A stretch of 64,000 nucleotides of DNA from Linum tenue (GCA_946122785.1 CAMGYJ010000011.1:35738513-35802512); one strand, 5' to 3'; positions 21,715 to 33,499 are shown, counted from the stretch's first letter. Translations and numbers: made by a program. The notes: generated by a model not told the origin, from the letters alone.

Positions 21715-22320
21715 TTCCTCATCTTGCTTCTGGCAAAGCTTCTACTTTGCCTTCTTCTCGCGCGCTTGCTTGCGAGAAGGCTGAAAGTCCTTTTCGCTAG
21801 GTCCAAAAGCTTCCGAAAAAAGGGTTAGATCTGATCCTCGTCGATCCAAATGAATCATTCTTCTGGTCTCTTTTCGCACCCTGCCCCGAAACTGACGCAT
21901 AGCTCAGGGCCCATTCGCTTCGCGCGCGGGACAGCAAGGAAGTGAACTTCATGAGACCGTGGCGGAGTGGAGCAGCCGCAACACGAAGTTCTTTACCTTA
22001 GCAAGATCTCGCCGGTGCCACCTAAATGGTAGGTAGGCGGCGCATGTGTAACGTTTGGAGTTGTCGTTCGTGCACCTGTCCCCAATGGAACAATGAGCGA
22101 TCCGTTCCCCTGCAGATCATGGCCTTACCACTCTGTCCTCGATGGCCAAGAAGATCTGGTATGAATCTTTGATAGTGGCCTTAGGAAAAGGTGAAAGGGG
22201 ACAACTTAGAATTCACCGATTGTGTTCAAGATTTGTTTGCTTAACTGCATTCAGACTCCCGTAAACCGCTGAGACCAATACTTCCTAGTGAGGCGCACTT
22301 TTTTTAGAGCAAACTCATGT
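21715..22320. other. Possible organelle-derived (mitochondrial-like) insertion
   Basis: Composition switches abruptly to about half GC with words unlike the surroundings, such as 'ttttcgcaccctgcccc', 'gctcagggcccattcgc' and 'cgcgcgcgggacagc'. These resemble plant mitochondrial intergenic or ccm-gene sequence from memory only. No complete gene can be read, and the boundaries are set by composition alone. A captured host fragment is the alternative. Confidence 0.35.
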
Positions 22321-22754
22321 GGATCATCGGCTCCCATTTTCACAGGGAGGTAACATTGATGTTTTGAGTTTGCTAAAGAACTCCAATGCCACCAAAAAAT
22401 CTTACACCATAAAAATCAAACAACCATCAAAACCCGTACGTGAAATAACACGCATAAGTGTAACTCCACTAATATGTGGTTGCAAAATGAAAACAATATC
22501 AGGTCTCATCGACCCACAAAAATCCAACAAGAAGAAAATAAAATGATCATTTCCCAACCCTTGGTAGTTCCAAGAAAGGATATATAACTTAATAAAATTT
22601 AGAGGAGCGAGACTTTCCTGGACCAGCTCAAGCCGAAGCTTGCAATGACTCATTGGGAGGGGGGGGGGGGGGTGGTAGGATGCTCCCCAATCTTCATACA
22701 CACTTTGTAAAGATTTGAGTGCTCTACTTTTGATTTATTTTCCAAGGGGATTTG
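22321..22754. other. Non-coding, with a G run
   Basis: Holds a near-uninterrupted G run at about 22657-22673 and a purine stretch CCAAGGGGA at 22742 just before an LTR start. No gene is seen. Confidence 0.45.
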
Positions 22755-23560
22755 TGATGACTCGATATTTGCACATGTTTTCCCCTTTGTTTCTTGATTG
22801 TTTGAGCTTTAATTATCGCGTCTTTGGCTTATTTTATGCTAGGTTGTGTTCCTTTGTCACATTTCAGGTCCTAGCACATAAAGTGAAGCATAGGCGCAAG
22901 TTTCAAGTCAATCAGAGATCAATTGGAGATTCGGGAGAAGAAACTCGAGCATGACCTGAAGAAGAATGGATTTCTACCTCACTTTATGGACAAAGAATCA
23001 TGCAAGCTTGTCATGAAAATAAAGAGGACGAGACTACGAGCGTCTGGGATCAAACGGCGACTGATTCGGAGTCCGGACGAGGGAGAAACGAAGCATTGAA
23101 TATAGGGGAACAGGTTCGGCAGTAAAAACACGGGCGCGCCTAAATCAAAACACGGCCGTGCCCATATTTAGGCACGACGGTGTTTTGGCCGACGCGGGCG
23201 GGCGTGTTTTTAACACGAGGCAAAACACGGGCGGCCAAAACCAAAGCACGGCCGTGCCCTCGACCGTGTTTTGCCCAGAATAGGGTTTTTTAACCCAAAT
23301 TCGAGCCAAAGGAGGGGGAGAGCTGGGTTTTGGATCCCAAACACCCAAGGGACGATCCAAAGAGAGAGAGGGCGATTTGAGGATATTCTTGGAGTGAAAT
23401 TGGAGGATTTCTTCGCCTTGGAAGCTCGAGGAACAAGCCCGGACTTGAAGACTGATCATCTGAAGATTCAGATAGGCTGTCGAAGCACAGTCTCGTGATC
23501 CACCACCAGGCATAGGGCCAATCCTCTAGGAAGATATTATGGGCGTTACTTTTGAGCGCC
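22755..23560 (+). repeat. Truncated LTR of a Tat/Athila-like Ty3 element
   Basis: Starts TGATGACTCGATATTTGCAC directly after a purine stretch and continues through a long untranslated-type sequence with 'ttatgctaggttgtg' and 'gaagaaactcgagcatgacc'. A block of CACGGCCGTG/AAACACGG words (23128-23275) follows, then 'cagaatagggttttttaaccc' and a purine-rich leader. This layout matches the long LTRs of plant Tat/Athila elements as I know them. No pol lies next to it, and the right end is blurred by the duplication that starts at 23468. Confidence 0.5.
23151..23160. other. Near-palindrome AAACACGGCCGTGCCC
   Basis: Core CACGGCCGTG, repeated as GCACGGCCGTGC at 23246-23257. It belongs to the same CG-GY-CG word family found in other elements of this window. 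Confidence 0.85.
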
Positions 23561-25429
23561 AAGTAGTGGTGAACTCCTCTCCCTCATCCTAACCCCTTTG
23601 TACTCGCTTCTCTTTCTTGGATTTTAGCCTCCTTGCAATGACAAAATTTAAAAAATATATTGATTGTCAAAATATTGTTCGTGTTCGAAAATCATATTTG
23701 TATTAAAAAAATAATGCAAGAAAATCTTTATGAAATAGCTATAATAACAATTGAAAATTATCGCAAGAAGTATGCAAAAATATGAGCGATAATAGACAAT
23801 TTTATTTTAAAAATGTTAGAAAGATATTACATTTGAGATATTGATGAAATAATCATTTTAATTTTATTACACTTAAAAATCAATTTGAAAAATATCTCAA
23901 TTTTTGAACAGGGCTTCCACGATTCATTGGACGGCCCTGAAAACCAGGAATGTCAAATTTAACTTGAAATTTAGGCCGGTACAAATTTTGAATATTATTT
24001 GTTATTCATCATATATCTTTATTCGGCATTTCAATATTTGATATCAAGATAATCGTGTCATACCAGCTATAAGTTAAGAAGATTACATTTGAATAGGCTT
24101 TATGATGAAGCGACAGTAAGATAATATTATAGTAATATCCGTAATGTAATCAGCTGGTGTAGTGAGATGCAAACACAGTATGGAAAATAATCAGTTCTGC
24201 AACTTTATGTAAAGTGATAAGTCATTACGAAAAATATACGTAACCTTTATGATTTAATTATTATGTAAGGAATAACAACGGTTTCATAATCTTTGCATAG
24301 ATGTGCAACTTTATGTAAAGTGATAAGTCATTATGAAAATTTACGTAACCTTTATGATTTAATTATTATGTAAGGAATAACAACGGTTTCATAATCTTTG
24401 CATAGATGTGTAATTTACATAAGAGTAATAAAATGTCAATAAGTAATGACATGCATTGTTGTTTACCATTGTTTTGATAATCAACGATCTAAATTGATTT
24501 TGATAATAATTAATATCAGTGTTGGTCATTGATTGATATTCTGGATTGGATTGGTTGATCAACCTGTCTCACACATACCGAGAAGGGAATAGAGCCTCAG
24601 ATAGGCTGTCGAAGTATAGTCTCGTCTATCTCTACGGTATGCATGAGTTGGTAGATCCACCACCAGGCATCGGCCCAATCCTCTAGGAAGATATTATGGG
24701 CGTTACTTTTGAGCGCCAAGTAGTGGCGAACTCCTCTCCCTCCTCCTAACCCCTTTGTACTCGCTTCTCTTTCTTGGATTTTAGCCTCCTTGCAATGACA
24801 AAAATATATTGATTGTCAAAATATTGTTCGTGTTCGAAAATCATATTTGTATTAAAAAATAATGCAAGAAAATCTTTATGAAATAGCTATAATAACAATT
24901 GAAAATTATCGCAAGGAGTATGCGAAAATTAGAGCGATAATAGACAATTTTATTTTTAAAATGTTAGAAAGATATTACATTTGAGATATTGATGAAATAA
25001 TCATTTTAATTTTATTACACTTAAAAATCAATTTGAAAAATATCTCAATTTTTGAACAGGGCTTCCACTATTCATTGGACGGCCCTGAAAATCAAGAATG
25101 TCAAATTTAACTTGAAATTTATATTGGTACAAATTTTGAATATTATTTGTTATTCATCATATATCTTTATTCGGCATTTCAATATTTGATATCAAGATAA
25201 TCGTGTCATACCAGCTATAAGTTAAGAAGATTACATTTGAATAGGTTTTATGATGAATCGACAGTAAGATAATATTATAGTAATCTCCATAATGTAATCA
25301 GTTGGTGTAGTGAGATGCAATCATAGATGTGTAATTTACATAAGAGTAATAAAATGTCAATAAGTAATGACATGCACTGTTGGTTACCATTGTTTTGATA
25401 ATCAACAATCTAAATTGATTTTGATAATT
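23468..25429. repeat. Tandem segmental duplication, two ~0.85-1.0 kb copies
   Basis: Copy 1 (23468-24509) and copy 2 (24597-25429) both start TCAGATAGGCTGTCGAAG and end ATTGATTTTGATAAT, with high identity throughout. Copy 2 has about 45 extra bases near its start. Copy 1 alone contains a further 107 bp tandem pair (24198-24304, 24305-24410). There is no coding sequence in either. Copy 1 begins inside the truncated LTR, so the duplicated block probably derives from the retroelement's tail plus flanking DNA. Confidence 0.85.
24198..24410. repeat. 107 bp tandem pair inside copy 1
   Basis: The block from 'tgcaactttatgtaaagtg' to 'atctttgcatagatg' is repeated head to tail with about four changes. 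Confidence 0.88.
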
Positions 25430-26496
25430 AAAGAGTATAAATTCATACCAGTTTCCTAATTAACTTAAAGTTATTATAGGATTTCAAGTACTATGTTCCA
25501 TTCCATTACGTATAACTTGGGAGATAAACATACAAAGTTTGGGCTAAGCATTCAGAGGTGGACAGTGGAGTGCTACAGCGTACCATAACAAGCAAGTGGA
25601 AGCAAACATTTGTTGGCTAGCGAAGCAAAATCCATGAACTAATCTCATTGCGTTGCGTCCTTATTATTCTTTCGTTTCTTTCCTCTTTCTTTTCGTTGCC
25701 CGGTTTTGGGAGAAGCACGTGTAGCTCCCAAATTATCCCAAATTCGGATGATGATGATGGCGAGGCAAGGAGGGACGTGATTCACGACAGCAGATTCGGT
25801 CAATATAATTATTTATCCTATCATATTTGTTTTCTCATTTGTTTTAATTATTTCACATAAAAATCATATTATTTATTCTGCACAACATCAACATGCCATA
25901 TACTTTAATATATTTAGGAATAAAAACTTAAAACATGAACCGATACATTTTTTTACCATGGTGCATGAAGAAAAATTCTACCATAGAAATATAAAAATAT
26001 AGCATGATTTTTTTATGAATATAAAAATATAGCATGATGATATACGAATATACCATATTAATAGGATGATGTATACATAGCGATTAGACAATAGTATAAT
26101 TGATCCATAAATATTTTCTTACGATATGTCGACAATGTAAATAATTTTTTTAGATTATAATAAACACGCTTCTTCTATATTTTCTTAAATCAATCTTTTT
26201 TAAAAGAGTAGATGGTGGCATAACTGGTCCAAATATTTTCCCATAAATATATTAAAAATGAATACAATGTTCCAGATTACAAAACTTGTTTCTTTTATGT
26301 AAATGTTTTATTTAAATTAAGATGAATCAAATACAAATTTATTCAAAATAAAAGAATTAAAATTTCATTAAATTTCAACCATTATATTTAATCTCACAAA
26401 ATTAAGGATATAATTATACCCAAATCCTTAAAATACATCGACTAGGGATATATCACATACTGGGATAAATACAAGTCAATTTTTTTTATGATGGTG
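25430..26496. other. AT-rich intergenic DNA, one weak ORF
   Basis: A 70-codon ORF at 25648-25860 (+) starts with a hydrophobic, signal-like stretch (IILSFLSSFFSLPGF) followed by SDDDDGEARRDVIHDSRF and then loses coding character near a GT. It might be a first exon, but no further exon is visible, so I do not call a gene. The rest is AT-rich. Confidence 0.4.
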
Positions 26497-26497
26497 A

Positions 26498-26530
26498 TGT
26501 ATTATTATTATTATTATTACTATTATTATT
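26498..26530. repeat. ATT microsatellite
   Basis: About eleven TTA units with one interruption (ACT). Confidence 0.9.
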
Positions 26531-26796
26531 AAATAAAGAGTTTAGGAAAATGAACAACAAAGCGTCAAGAATTCGGTAGGAAAGAAAAGAATTGAGTGTT
26601 ATTTAATTTGCCCCTATACTATAAATGCTGGTAGGATTAGGCAAACCACCCCCAATAATCCTTTCAAACAAAGTCTAAAGCAACGATTTACATATTTATG
26701 TGTTTATGAAATAGAGAAGGAAAACGGAAAGAAAAAGAACTTTCTCTTATGAAAAAATTATGACAATCATTTATTGATACTTGTGATAAGTAAAAG

Positions 26797-26945
26797 TGAC
26801 CTTCCGAAGGGACATACCCTTTCACTGAAAAAAGTAGTTACCATTCCTGAAAGGACACACCCTGTCATAGAAAAAAGTAGTTACCATTCCCAAATGGACA
26901 CATCCTTTCATAGAAAAAAAAAGTTACCTTTATGAAAGAATTAAT
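26797..26945. repeat. Minisatellite, three ~50 bp units
   Basis: Units carry 'gaaagtagttaccattcc..aa.ggacacaccctttcatag'. Three are clear and a fourth is partial. Confidence 0.8.
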
Positions 26946-26959
26946 ACTTATTTTCACAA

Positions 26960-27479
26960 TATTCAAACATTAATTAATTAATAAGAAATATAATTAATTA
27001 AATTTCTAAAAAACTCAATTCTTATATTGTCCCTCTCCCATCAATGTGGTATTACAACTCTATTGACTAACTCTAACTATGTCTCACTTAGTCAACAAGA
27101 GTTGATAATACCGACTCCAAACAAGTAATGCATACATAAATGCATCTTTTCGATTGGAACATTTACTTAGTGTAAACAAAGCTATAAACCGGAGATGCCA
27201 CGCGTTTACTTGTCTCTTCTCTAAACCACAACCACCAACAAGGGTAGCACTATTATAGCCATATGTTGATGGGCATATACAAAAGTTGACATCTAATCTT
27301 GTTAGAGCGGCACCACTCTTAATGCTCACATAGGTGACATTCCAAATGAACATTATTAAGAGTTCTATAACTCACCCTTCTTTCAAATAATTTACTTGTA
27401 CAATAAATTAGTACCTAAGTTAGAGTAATTTTTTATTACCACATTGAACCTTTTATTTAGTGAATACCTAAAGAAAATG
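26960..27479. other. Non-coding, possibly copia 3' untranslated/LTR sequence
   Basis: Lies directly downstream (minus orientation) of the copia RNase H fragment. No second LTR was found, so the assignment is inference. The minus-strand ORF at 27084-27353 has no motif. Confidence 0.35.
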
Positions 27480-28240
27480 TTGGGTTTTCATTACTTCTAA
27501 CTATACAAAATGGTATCAATCCCATTCCTTGGGATGTCTCATAGATAATGCCTCTTGAAAATCCCTTGGTAAGAGGATCTGCCAAATTATTGCATGATCT
27601 TACATACACAATATAAATGCTTCCATTAGTAATCAAATATCTAATATCTAATGTAATAATGTCTCAGACTAATATGTTTAGACATACCATTGTAAATCTT
27701 GTTATAAGCTATAGACAAAGTAGCCTCACTATCACAAAAGACAGAAATGGCTGGTATCGGTAGTGGTCACAACTCTATATCTAACAACATGTTTCTTAGC
27801 CATTATGCCTATTTTCCAGCCACCGCAAGGGCTAGGCATTCAACTTTCATAGTGGACTGTGTGATACATATTTGTTTCTTAGAAGCCCAAGAAACAACTC
27901 CACCACCTAGGGGTGGCAGTTCGGTTATTTTTGTTATAACCGGTTATAGATTTATTATCACTAGCAGTTGTTATCCAACTAACATCAGAAAATGCTTCCA
28001 ACACAACAGAGAAGTTGCTATAGAAGAGTCCTAAATCCTTGGTTCTTTTTAGATAACCAAAAACTCTTCCTATAACTTTCCAATGATCAACACTAGGACT
28101 ACTAGTGAATCTAGAAAGTTTGCGTACAACAAATGCAATGTTGGGTCTGATACAACCCACTACATATATCAAACTTCCAATAGCACTAGAATACAGCAGC
28201 GATAATATGATTACAAGTAGATAAACAGTTGATGGCACCA
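27480..28240 (-). pseudogene. copia RNase H fragment
   Basis: The minus strand reads SSAIGSLIYVVGCIRPNIAF, DHWKVIGRVFGYLKRTKDLG, SDVSW and KSITGY, then after a short disruption GGGVVSWASK and MKVECLALAVAGK, followed by EATLSIAYNKIY and a decayed tail. This is the C-terminal RNase H part of copia pol. About 25 extra bases with the sequence CCCCTAGGGGTGG-like (27899-27930) interrupt the frame between KSITGY and the GGG motif and look like a hAT insertion remnant or footprint. Upstream RT is missing. Confidence 0.82.
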
Positions 28241-28400
28241 CTCGATATGATTAAAGTTGCATGAACAATTTGTCACCACTCAATATGATTAAAGCTGCAC
28301 GAACACTTGATAGCACATGCCATTCTTATTAAAGTTGGATGAACATTTGATTTTACCATTCAATATGATTAAAGCTAGCAAAAAAATTGATGATATCACT
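28228..28400. repeat. Minisatellite, four ~41 bp units
   Basis: Units of 'caccactcaatatgattaaagctgcacgaacacttgat' type, each diverged. Confidence 0.75.
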
Positions 28401-29648
28401 CATTCGGTGAAACATGTGATGAGTCATGGTCAATAACGAAATTATTGTGATTTCATTATTGATGACGTCATATTTAATTAATGATGAAAAAAAATATTTG
28501 CAAATTAAAAAATTATATCGAAATATTCATTTTAATTAATTATTACTACCTACATAAAAATAATGCTCAAATTATCAAAATAAAGTGACAAGATCAACTC
28601 TAGATTGATTTACCAAAAAAAAAAAAAACATGTAAATCACCCTCTTTGCCCTCCCACTATTGTGGCCGAACCGTTCCCCACTCTCTTTCCCCCATTCTTC
28701 CCACGTTGTGGATGGTTTAAGTCTTCAAAAAAGGAGGGCTCTCTCTTCATTCCACATTAAAGAGGGACATTTATCAACTCAATCTCAAAGACTCCTTAAA
28801 TTCTTACAACCTTCTAGATCTTCTCTAAAACTGAAAAGAGAAAGAAAAAAAAGCAACACGAATAAAAACCCTCCCTTTGATAATATTTTCTTGCCTTAAA
28901 CAATATTCATAATGCAATATTTTAACTTTTAAGGAAAGAAAATTCTTCAAAACATGGTTGTAATCAATCTTATCACTATCATATCTTGATGATATGATAG
29001 TGGTATTGTGACATATATCATTTGTTTTCACTCAAAATTGAAAAATATCGAATTGGAAAAACTCATTAATAATGATCTATAGAATAATATTCATTTTGAG
29101 TTCAAAAACTTGTATTTTCTGTAATATTATCACTGTCACACATTATCGTCGTACTACTATCGTAATATCCATAGTTTTTAGACATACATGTTTTCTAATA
29201 TCCATCATGATATAACCAATTAAAGCCTACTTTTTATTATCCTTTATTTTCCATAATCAGATTATATCTCAATCATTTTAGTAAAAAACATATAGAAAAC
29301 TTGGTTTAGTTCATGGCTAGATCGAGAAATCTCACTAGAAGTACCTGGAGTATAATAAAAACACAACAATATGACCCCTATGCTTAGATGATCTGGCCAT
29401 TAGATTTACATCGATGAGCTCTAACCGATCAACTATTTATTCTCTTAAACTGAACTTCGGATTTGAGTTTAGAAAATCGGGGCCTGGGGTTTATCCATTA
29501 AATGTTAGGATATAATATCATACTCCAACTTAATTTAATTCATGGTTTAAATAGATATATCTCACTATGAGTACATGAAGCATAGTATACTCCAAGAGTA
29601 CACGAGTCTGATCCTTATATATATGGAGATAACTCGTATGCTCCAAGA
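28401..29648. other. Intergenic DNA, no supported gene
   Basis: AT-rich, with a small A run at 28616. The block at 29385-29430 ('gatgatctgg...gatgagctctaacc') recurs diverged at 36212-36265 on the other side of the hAT element, so this is probably a local repeat that the element entered. Confidence 0.5.
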
Positions 29649-30542
29649 TAGGGGTGGGCAACGGGAAATGGGTATTTGGGTAAACCGGTACCCGTCCCGT
29701 TTTTTTAGGGTTACAGGTAACCAAATACCTGTAATTTTTTTATGGGATGAGACTTGGGATCACTAATCGCTACTTTGGGTACCCGCGAATTTACACGTTA
29801 ATACATGTTTGAGTATTACTAGTACCCGTTGTACCCATCATGGCGGAGAAGGATGAGTTGCGGGACAGAGGAGTGAGCTATTTTGAGATGATGAGAGATG
29901 GTGGTGGTTACAGCTATATGTGTCAAAACAGAACCCGACCCGATTAATCCGCCCGATCAACACGAACCGTAACCCGACCGCAACTCGAATTGACCAAAAG
30001 TCAACAACCTGTAACCCGATTAACCCTCAACCCGATAGACCCGCAAACCGACCAACCCGCATCTCGATTAACCCAAACCCGATTAAACCTGCAACCCGAT
30101 TACCTCGAACCCAATTGACCCGAACCCGACTATCTCGCAACACGACCGACTCAACCCGAACTTCACCTAATCCACTTGAATAATTATTATATTATATAAT
30201 ACATAGTTTTTCAAAACAAACTTTTTCATTCTAAACTTAGGTAAAATTATTTCTTTAACACTAAAATTACAAAAATTAATAATAAGTTCTTAAAACCGAC
30301 CGACTCAACTTGAAAATTACAAAAATTGAGACATGAAGGTAAATTAAAAACTAAATTATTTAACAAAATTAAAAAAATAAATATAAAATATAAAGTCAGC
30401 ACAATGTGAATATTAATAATGAATAATTAATAAAGGAGATCATCGAAAATATTCATATAATATAAATTGAAATTTTGATTAATTTAACTATTCAATAAAG
30501 TTATCAATTAAATGTAAAAAATAAACAAATGTATTTGGTAAT

Positions 30543-31712
30543 GGGTTAAAGACACATTTGGTCACTGAGATTACAAAATCGGGACATGTTTAGTCACTAG
30601 AAAAAATTAATATCAAATTTGGTCACTACAATTACTAAAACTGGACACATTTAGTCACTCGCCGTTAGTCTCCGTCCAACTCCGTTAATGAAGTCCGTTA
30701 AGTGATGATGTGGCAAACAGAAATGCCTAATCAGCCGGATATAACCCAACAAAAATAAAACTCGACCCGCCACGTCATTAAAACCAACCCAACCCATGAC
30801 CCAACCCCACCCAACCCTTCTTCCTCCTTCCTCTCACCTCCTTCTTTCCCCAAAACCCTTCTTCCTCCTTCCTCTGCACACATCTGGATGATACTGTTGT
30901 AGACAAAACCAACCATCATAAGATCGGAGATTCAGTCTTCTAATCTCCTTGTTCATGACCTCCGATGCTTGGGGATGCCTCATGTTCGCTTTCCACAGTT
31001 CAGCGACCTGCAAAGGGAAATTAATTAGAAACTCAATCGAAAAAATTCAAGTTTCAAAAACCTAATAATAAGCGGAAGATCCGGGCTACTGTTCTGACCA
31101 GTTTCTCCATTTCCTCGGGCCTCTTCCCGCGAGACAATCCATCGGAAATGCCCGTGAGGACTGCAAAAATCAAGACACCGGGAGTTAGGGAGACGAATCG
31201 AATCGAAAAATAAATAACAATAGAAAAAAGATGAAAGCGATGGCTATAAAGAAAGACCTCGGAGTCGATCTATGGCGTAGAGCTCGAAATCCTCAAGCCG
31301 GACTTCGAGAGATGGAGCCGAGCGGTAGAGGAAGGAGGAAGAAGGGTTTTGTCTACAACAGTATCATCCAGATGTGTGCAGAGGAAGGAGGAAGAAGGGT
31401 TTTGGGGAAAGAAGGAGGTGAGAGGAAGGAGGAAGAAGGGTTGGGTGGGGTTGGGTCATGGGTTGGGTTGGTTTTAATGACGTGGCGGGTCGGGTTTTAT
31501 TTTTGTTGGGTTATATCCGGCTGATTAGGCATTTTTGTTTGCCACATCACCACTTAACGGACTTCATTAACGGAGTTGGACGGAGACTAACGGCGAGTGA
31601 CTAAATGTGTCCAGTTTTAGTAATTGTAGTGACCAAATTTGATATTAATTTTTTATAGTGACTAAACATGTCCCGATTTTGTAATCTCAGTGACCAAATG
31701 TGTCTTTAACCC
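30543..31712. mobile_element. Pack-MULE carrying primase gene fragments
   Basis: The 1170 bp element has long terminal inverted repeats (over 350 bp, starting GGGTTAAAGACACATTTGG) and an exact 10 bp duplication ATTTGGTAAT at 30533-30542 and 31713-31722. Between the repeats lie about 420 bp that read on the minus strand as three exons of a host gene with introns kept, so capture was at DNA level. It encodes no transposase. Both arms also contain a low-complexity block of 'cttcttcctcctt' type. Confidence 0.92.
30920..31340 (-). pseudogene. Captured fragment of DNA primase large subunit gene
   Basis: On the minus strand three exon pieces are readable. The first (about 31340-31258) encodes YRSAPSLEVRLEDFELYAID and ends in a GT donor. 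The second (31160-31090) follows a TTTTTGCAG acceptor and encodes GISDGLSRGKRPEEMEKLV. The third (31007 to about 30920) follows a TTTGCAG acceptor and encodes AELWKANMRHPQASEVMNKE. Exon phases join correctly (the first junction splits a Val codon; the second is in phase). These peptides match what I know of the N-terminal part of the eukaryotic primase large subunit (PriL/PRIM2), which works with the small subunit to make RNA primers. Only about 70 codons are present, with no start or iron-sulfur domain, so it is a passenger fragment. It could give antisense or small RNA against the parent gene. Confidence 0.8.
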
Positions 31713-31749
31713 ATTTGGTAATTTGATGTTGTTAAAAGAATAGGCAAAT

Positions 31750-31960
31750 TTTGGTGTATTCAACTTTTTGGGAAGAGAAAGAAGAAGGAAATTAGGTTTC
31801 TTTGAATTTTTTAGAAAAAAAAAGACGGAATTTTCGTGCTTTTGATTTGTGGGAAGTGAATAAGTGGGAAAGTTTGGTTCTTTTGATTATGAAAGAAAAA
31901 TAATGAGGAAAATTTTGAGTTTTCAACTTTTTGTGGAAGAAAGGAATAGAGAAATTTAGT
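31750..31960. repeat. Minisatellite with 'aactttttgggaagagaaagaag' units
   Basis: Units of about 45-55 bp alternate a T-rich phrase with a GA-rich phrase. The same type reappears at 33078-33165, after the retroposon, and at 36535-36810, suggesting one array split by insertions. Confidence 0.65.
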
Positions 31961-32030
31961 TCTTTCAATTTTATTGATCTTCCATAAAATTGAAAGAACT
32001 AAATTTCTCTATTCCTTTCTTCCACAAAAA
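31928..32030. repeat. Perfect 46 bp inverted repeat with 11 bp loop
   Basis: 31928-31973 and 31985-32030 are exact reverse complements around TTGATCTTCCA. The right arm adjoins the start of the poly(A) retroposon. Confidence 0.92.
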
Positions 32031-33077
32031 ATTCTCTCTCTCTAACTTTATTTTGAATTGGTTCTCTCTGCCTTCTCTCTAGCCGGTTCATCTTTCTTCT
32101 TCCTCGGCCAGGGGCTGCCGTCGGCTACTTTTTTGGTGACCGGCGGCAGCTCCCCTCCTTCCATGCTTTCCTTTCATGCTTCTGCTTCTCCTTTGCTTTC
32201 CCCTCTCTTTGCATTCGGTTTTCTCCCTTTTCCTGCCGTTATGGCCTTCCAGTTTCCAGCCTTTATGGCCTTTCAGTTTCCATCAGATCTGGATTTTCAT
32301 CTTTCACTCCTGTTGAGCTTTATGCTCTTCGGTCGTTGATTGGGGTTCCTGTTCGGGGCTTGCTCATGTTGGGATCTAGAGTTGGCAGCTTGGGAGCCTC
32401 ATCGCGCTCTGTTTTGGTGGTTGATGCTCCGGGGCTGGTGGTTTCATCTTTTGGTGTAGCCATTCCTTACGTCTCCCCTTCAGATCTCCCCTTGCTGTCT
32501 GAATGATGCTTGGCCGTTCATCGGATTGTGGTGGGTAGAGTCTCCTCTAGGTGGTTTTGGCTGTTGTCCGGTGTTTCCTTAGAGTTTGGGGGGCTCGATT
32601 CCGATCTTCTTCTCTCCATGGATTGTCCACTCTGCCTCAACTCCCTGTGCCTTTTTCAGCTCGGAGCAATCTGTTTCACATCCTTGCCCACCGCCATGTA
32701 ATTTCATTTCTGAGATTCACTGTGTTGGATACCTTTGAGTTTTCCCCAGGAGGCGGCTTTTGACATTGCTTTGCTCAATCGTCATGGACTTCGGCGTGAT
32801 CGGACGAGCTGATCTTGATCTTGTTGCTACTCTGTTTGGTTCGGATGCATGAGAGGTTTGGAATGTTTTCGTTTTGGATCAAGTGTTCGGTCCCTTTGGG
32901 TGGTTGATTTCACTGAGTGTTTTGCTCTTATTTGATGTATCTCTCAAGCACAGTTTGTGTCAACTGTTTGCTCTGAGGTGCCTGTGTTTGGTTTGATTCG
33001 ATTGTTTTTCATTTTCCCTCTCTGTAACCGATCTTTCATAGTGCAATGCAAGATTGTTCACTGTCAAAAAAAAAAAA
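32031..33077 (+). mobile_element. Poly(A)-tailed retroposon (LINE 3' end or processed RNA)
   Basis: About 1.05 kb of pyrimidine-rich sequence, unlike its AT-rich surroundings, ends 'caagattgttcactgtc' followed by A12 (33066-33077). It is set into the GA-rich minisatellite on both sides. A 93-codon ORF at 32058-32339 (+) is repetitive (VMAFQFP twice) and is not a recognised protein. The tail points to RNA-mediated insertion, and the 3' end resembles plant L1 3' UTRs, but no RT is present. Confidence 0.5.
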
Positions 33078-33499
33078 TTTATGGAAGAGAAAGAGGAGAG
33101 AAAATTGAGTGTTTCTAATTTATAAAAGAGAAAGAAGGAGGATAATTTTAGTATTTTAATTTTTTTTAAAACAATAAGAAAATAAATTTGGTGTTTACAA
33201 CAATAATTTATTTTAGAAAAATTTACTTAATTTGTCTACCTGTTTTCTATGCTTCTACGTTTATTGAAATTTCAACACTACATGATCGTTATTTTATAAA
33301 ACTTGGTAAAATTTTTGCACATTTAATTTGTATTCAAATTGAACTTTCATTTCAAAATGGGTCTTAAACTTGACCTGGTAAGTCTTACGATTGCAATTAC
33401 TCAGTCGGGTTGAAGGTTTGAAAATTTTGGTTAATCTGGTTGCGGGTCACTTTGGAATGGAAAATGATGGGAGGTTTGGATGGGAACTTTGGAATGAAA

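Noticed and set aside
24198..26530. CRISPR-like spacing of short repeats
   Set aside because: Repeats are plain tandem units without unique spacers, and the window is plant nuclear DNA.
29920..30183. 87-codon frame rich in NPTR/NPNPI
   Set aside because: It is the translation of AACCCG(A/C) word repeats in a hAT end; low complexity, not a protein.
31231..31524. 97-codon plus-strand frame in the Pack-MULE
   Set aside because: It runs against the primase exons and into the inverted repeat; a near-identical 62-codon frame comes from the other arm.
32058..32763. Frames of 63-93 codons in the poly(A) retroposon
   Set aside because: Repetitive and pyrimidine-rich with no RT or endonuclease motif; they look like UTR-type sequence.
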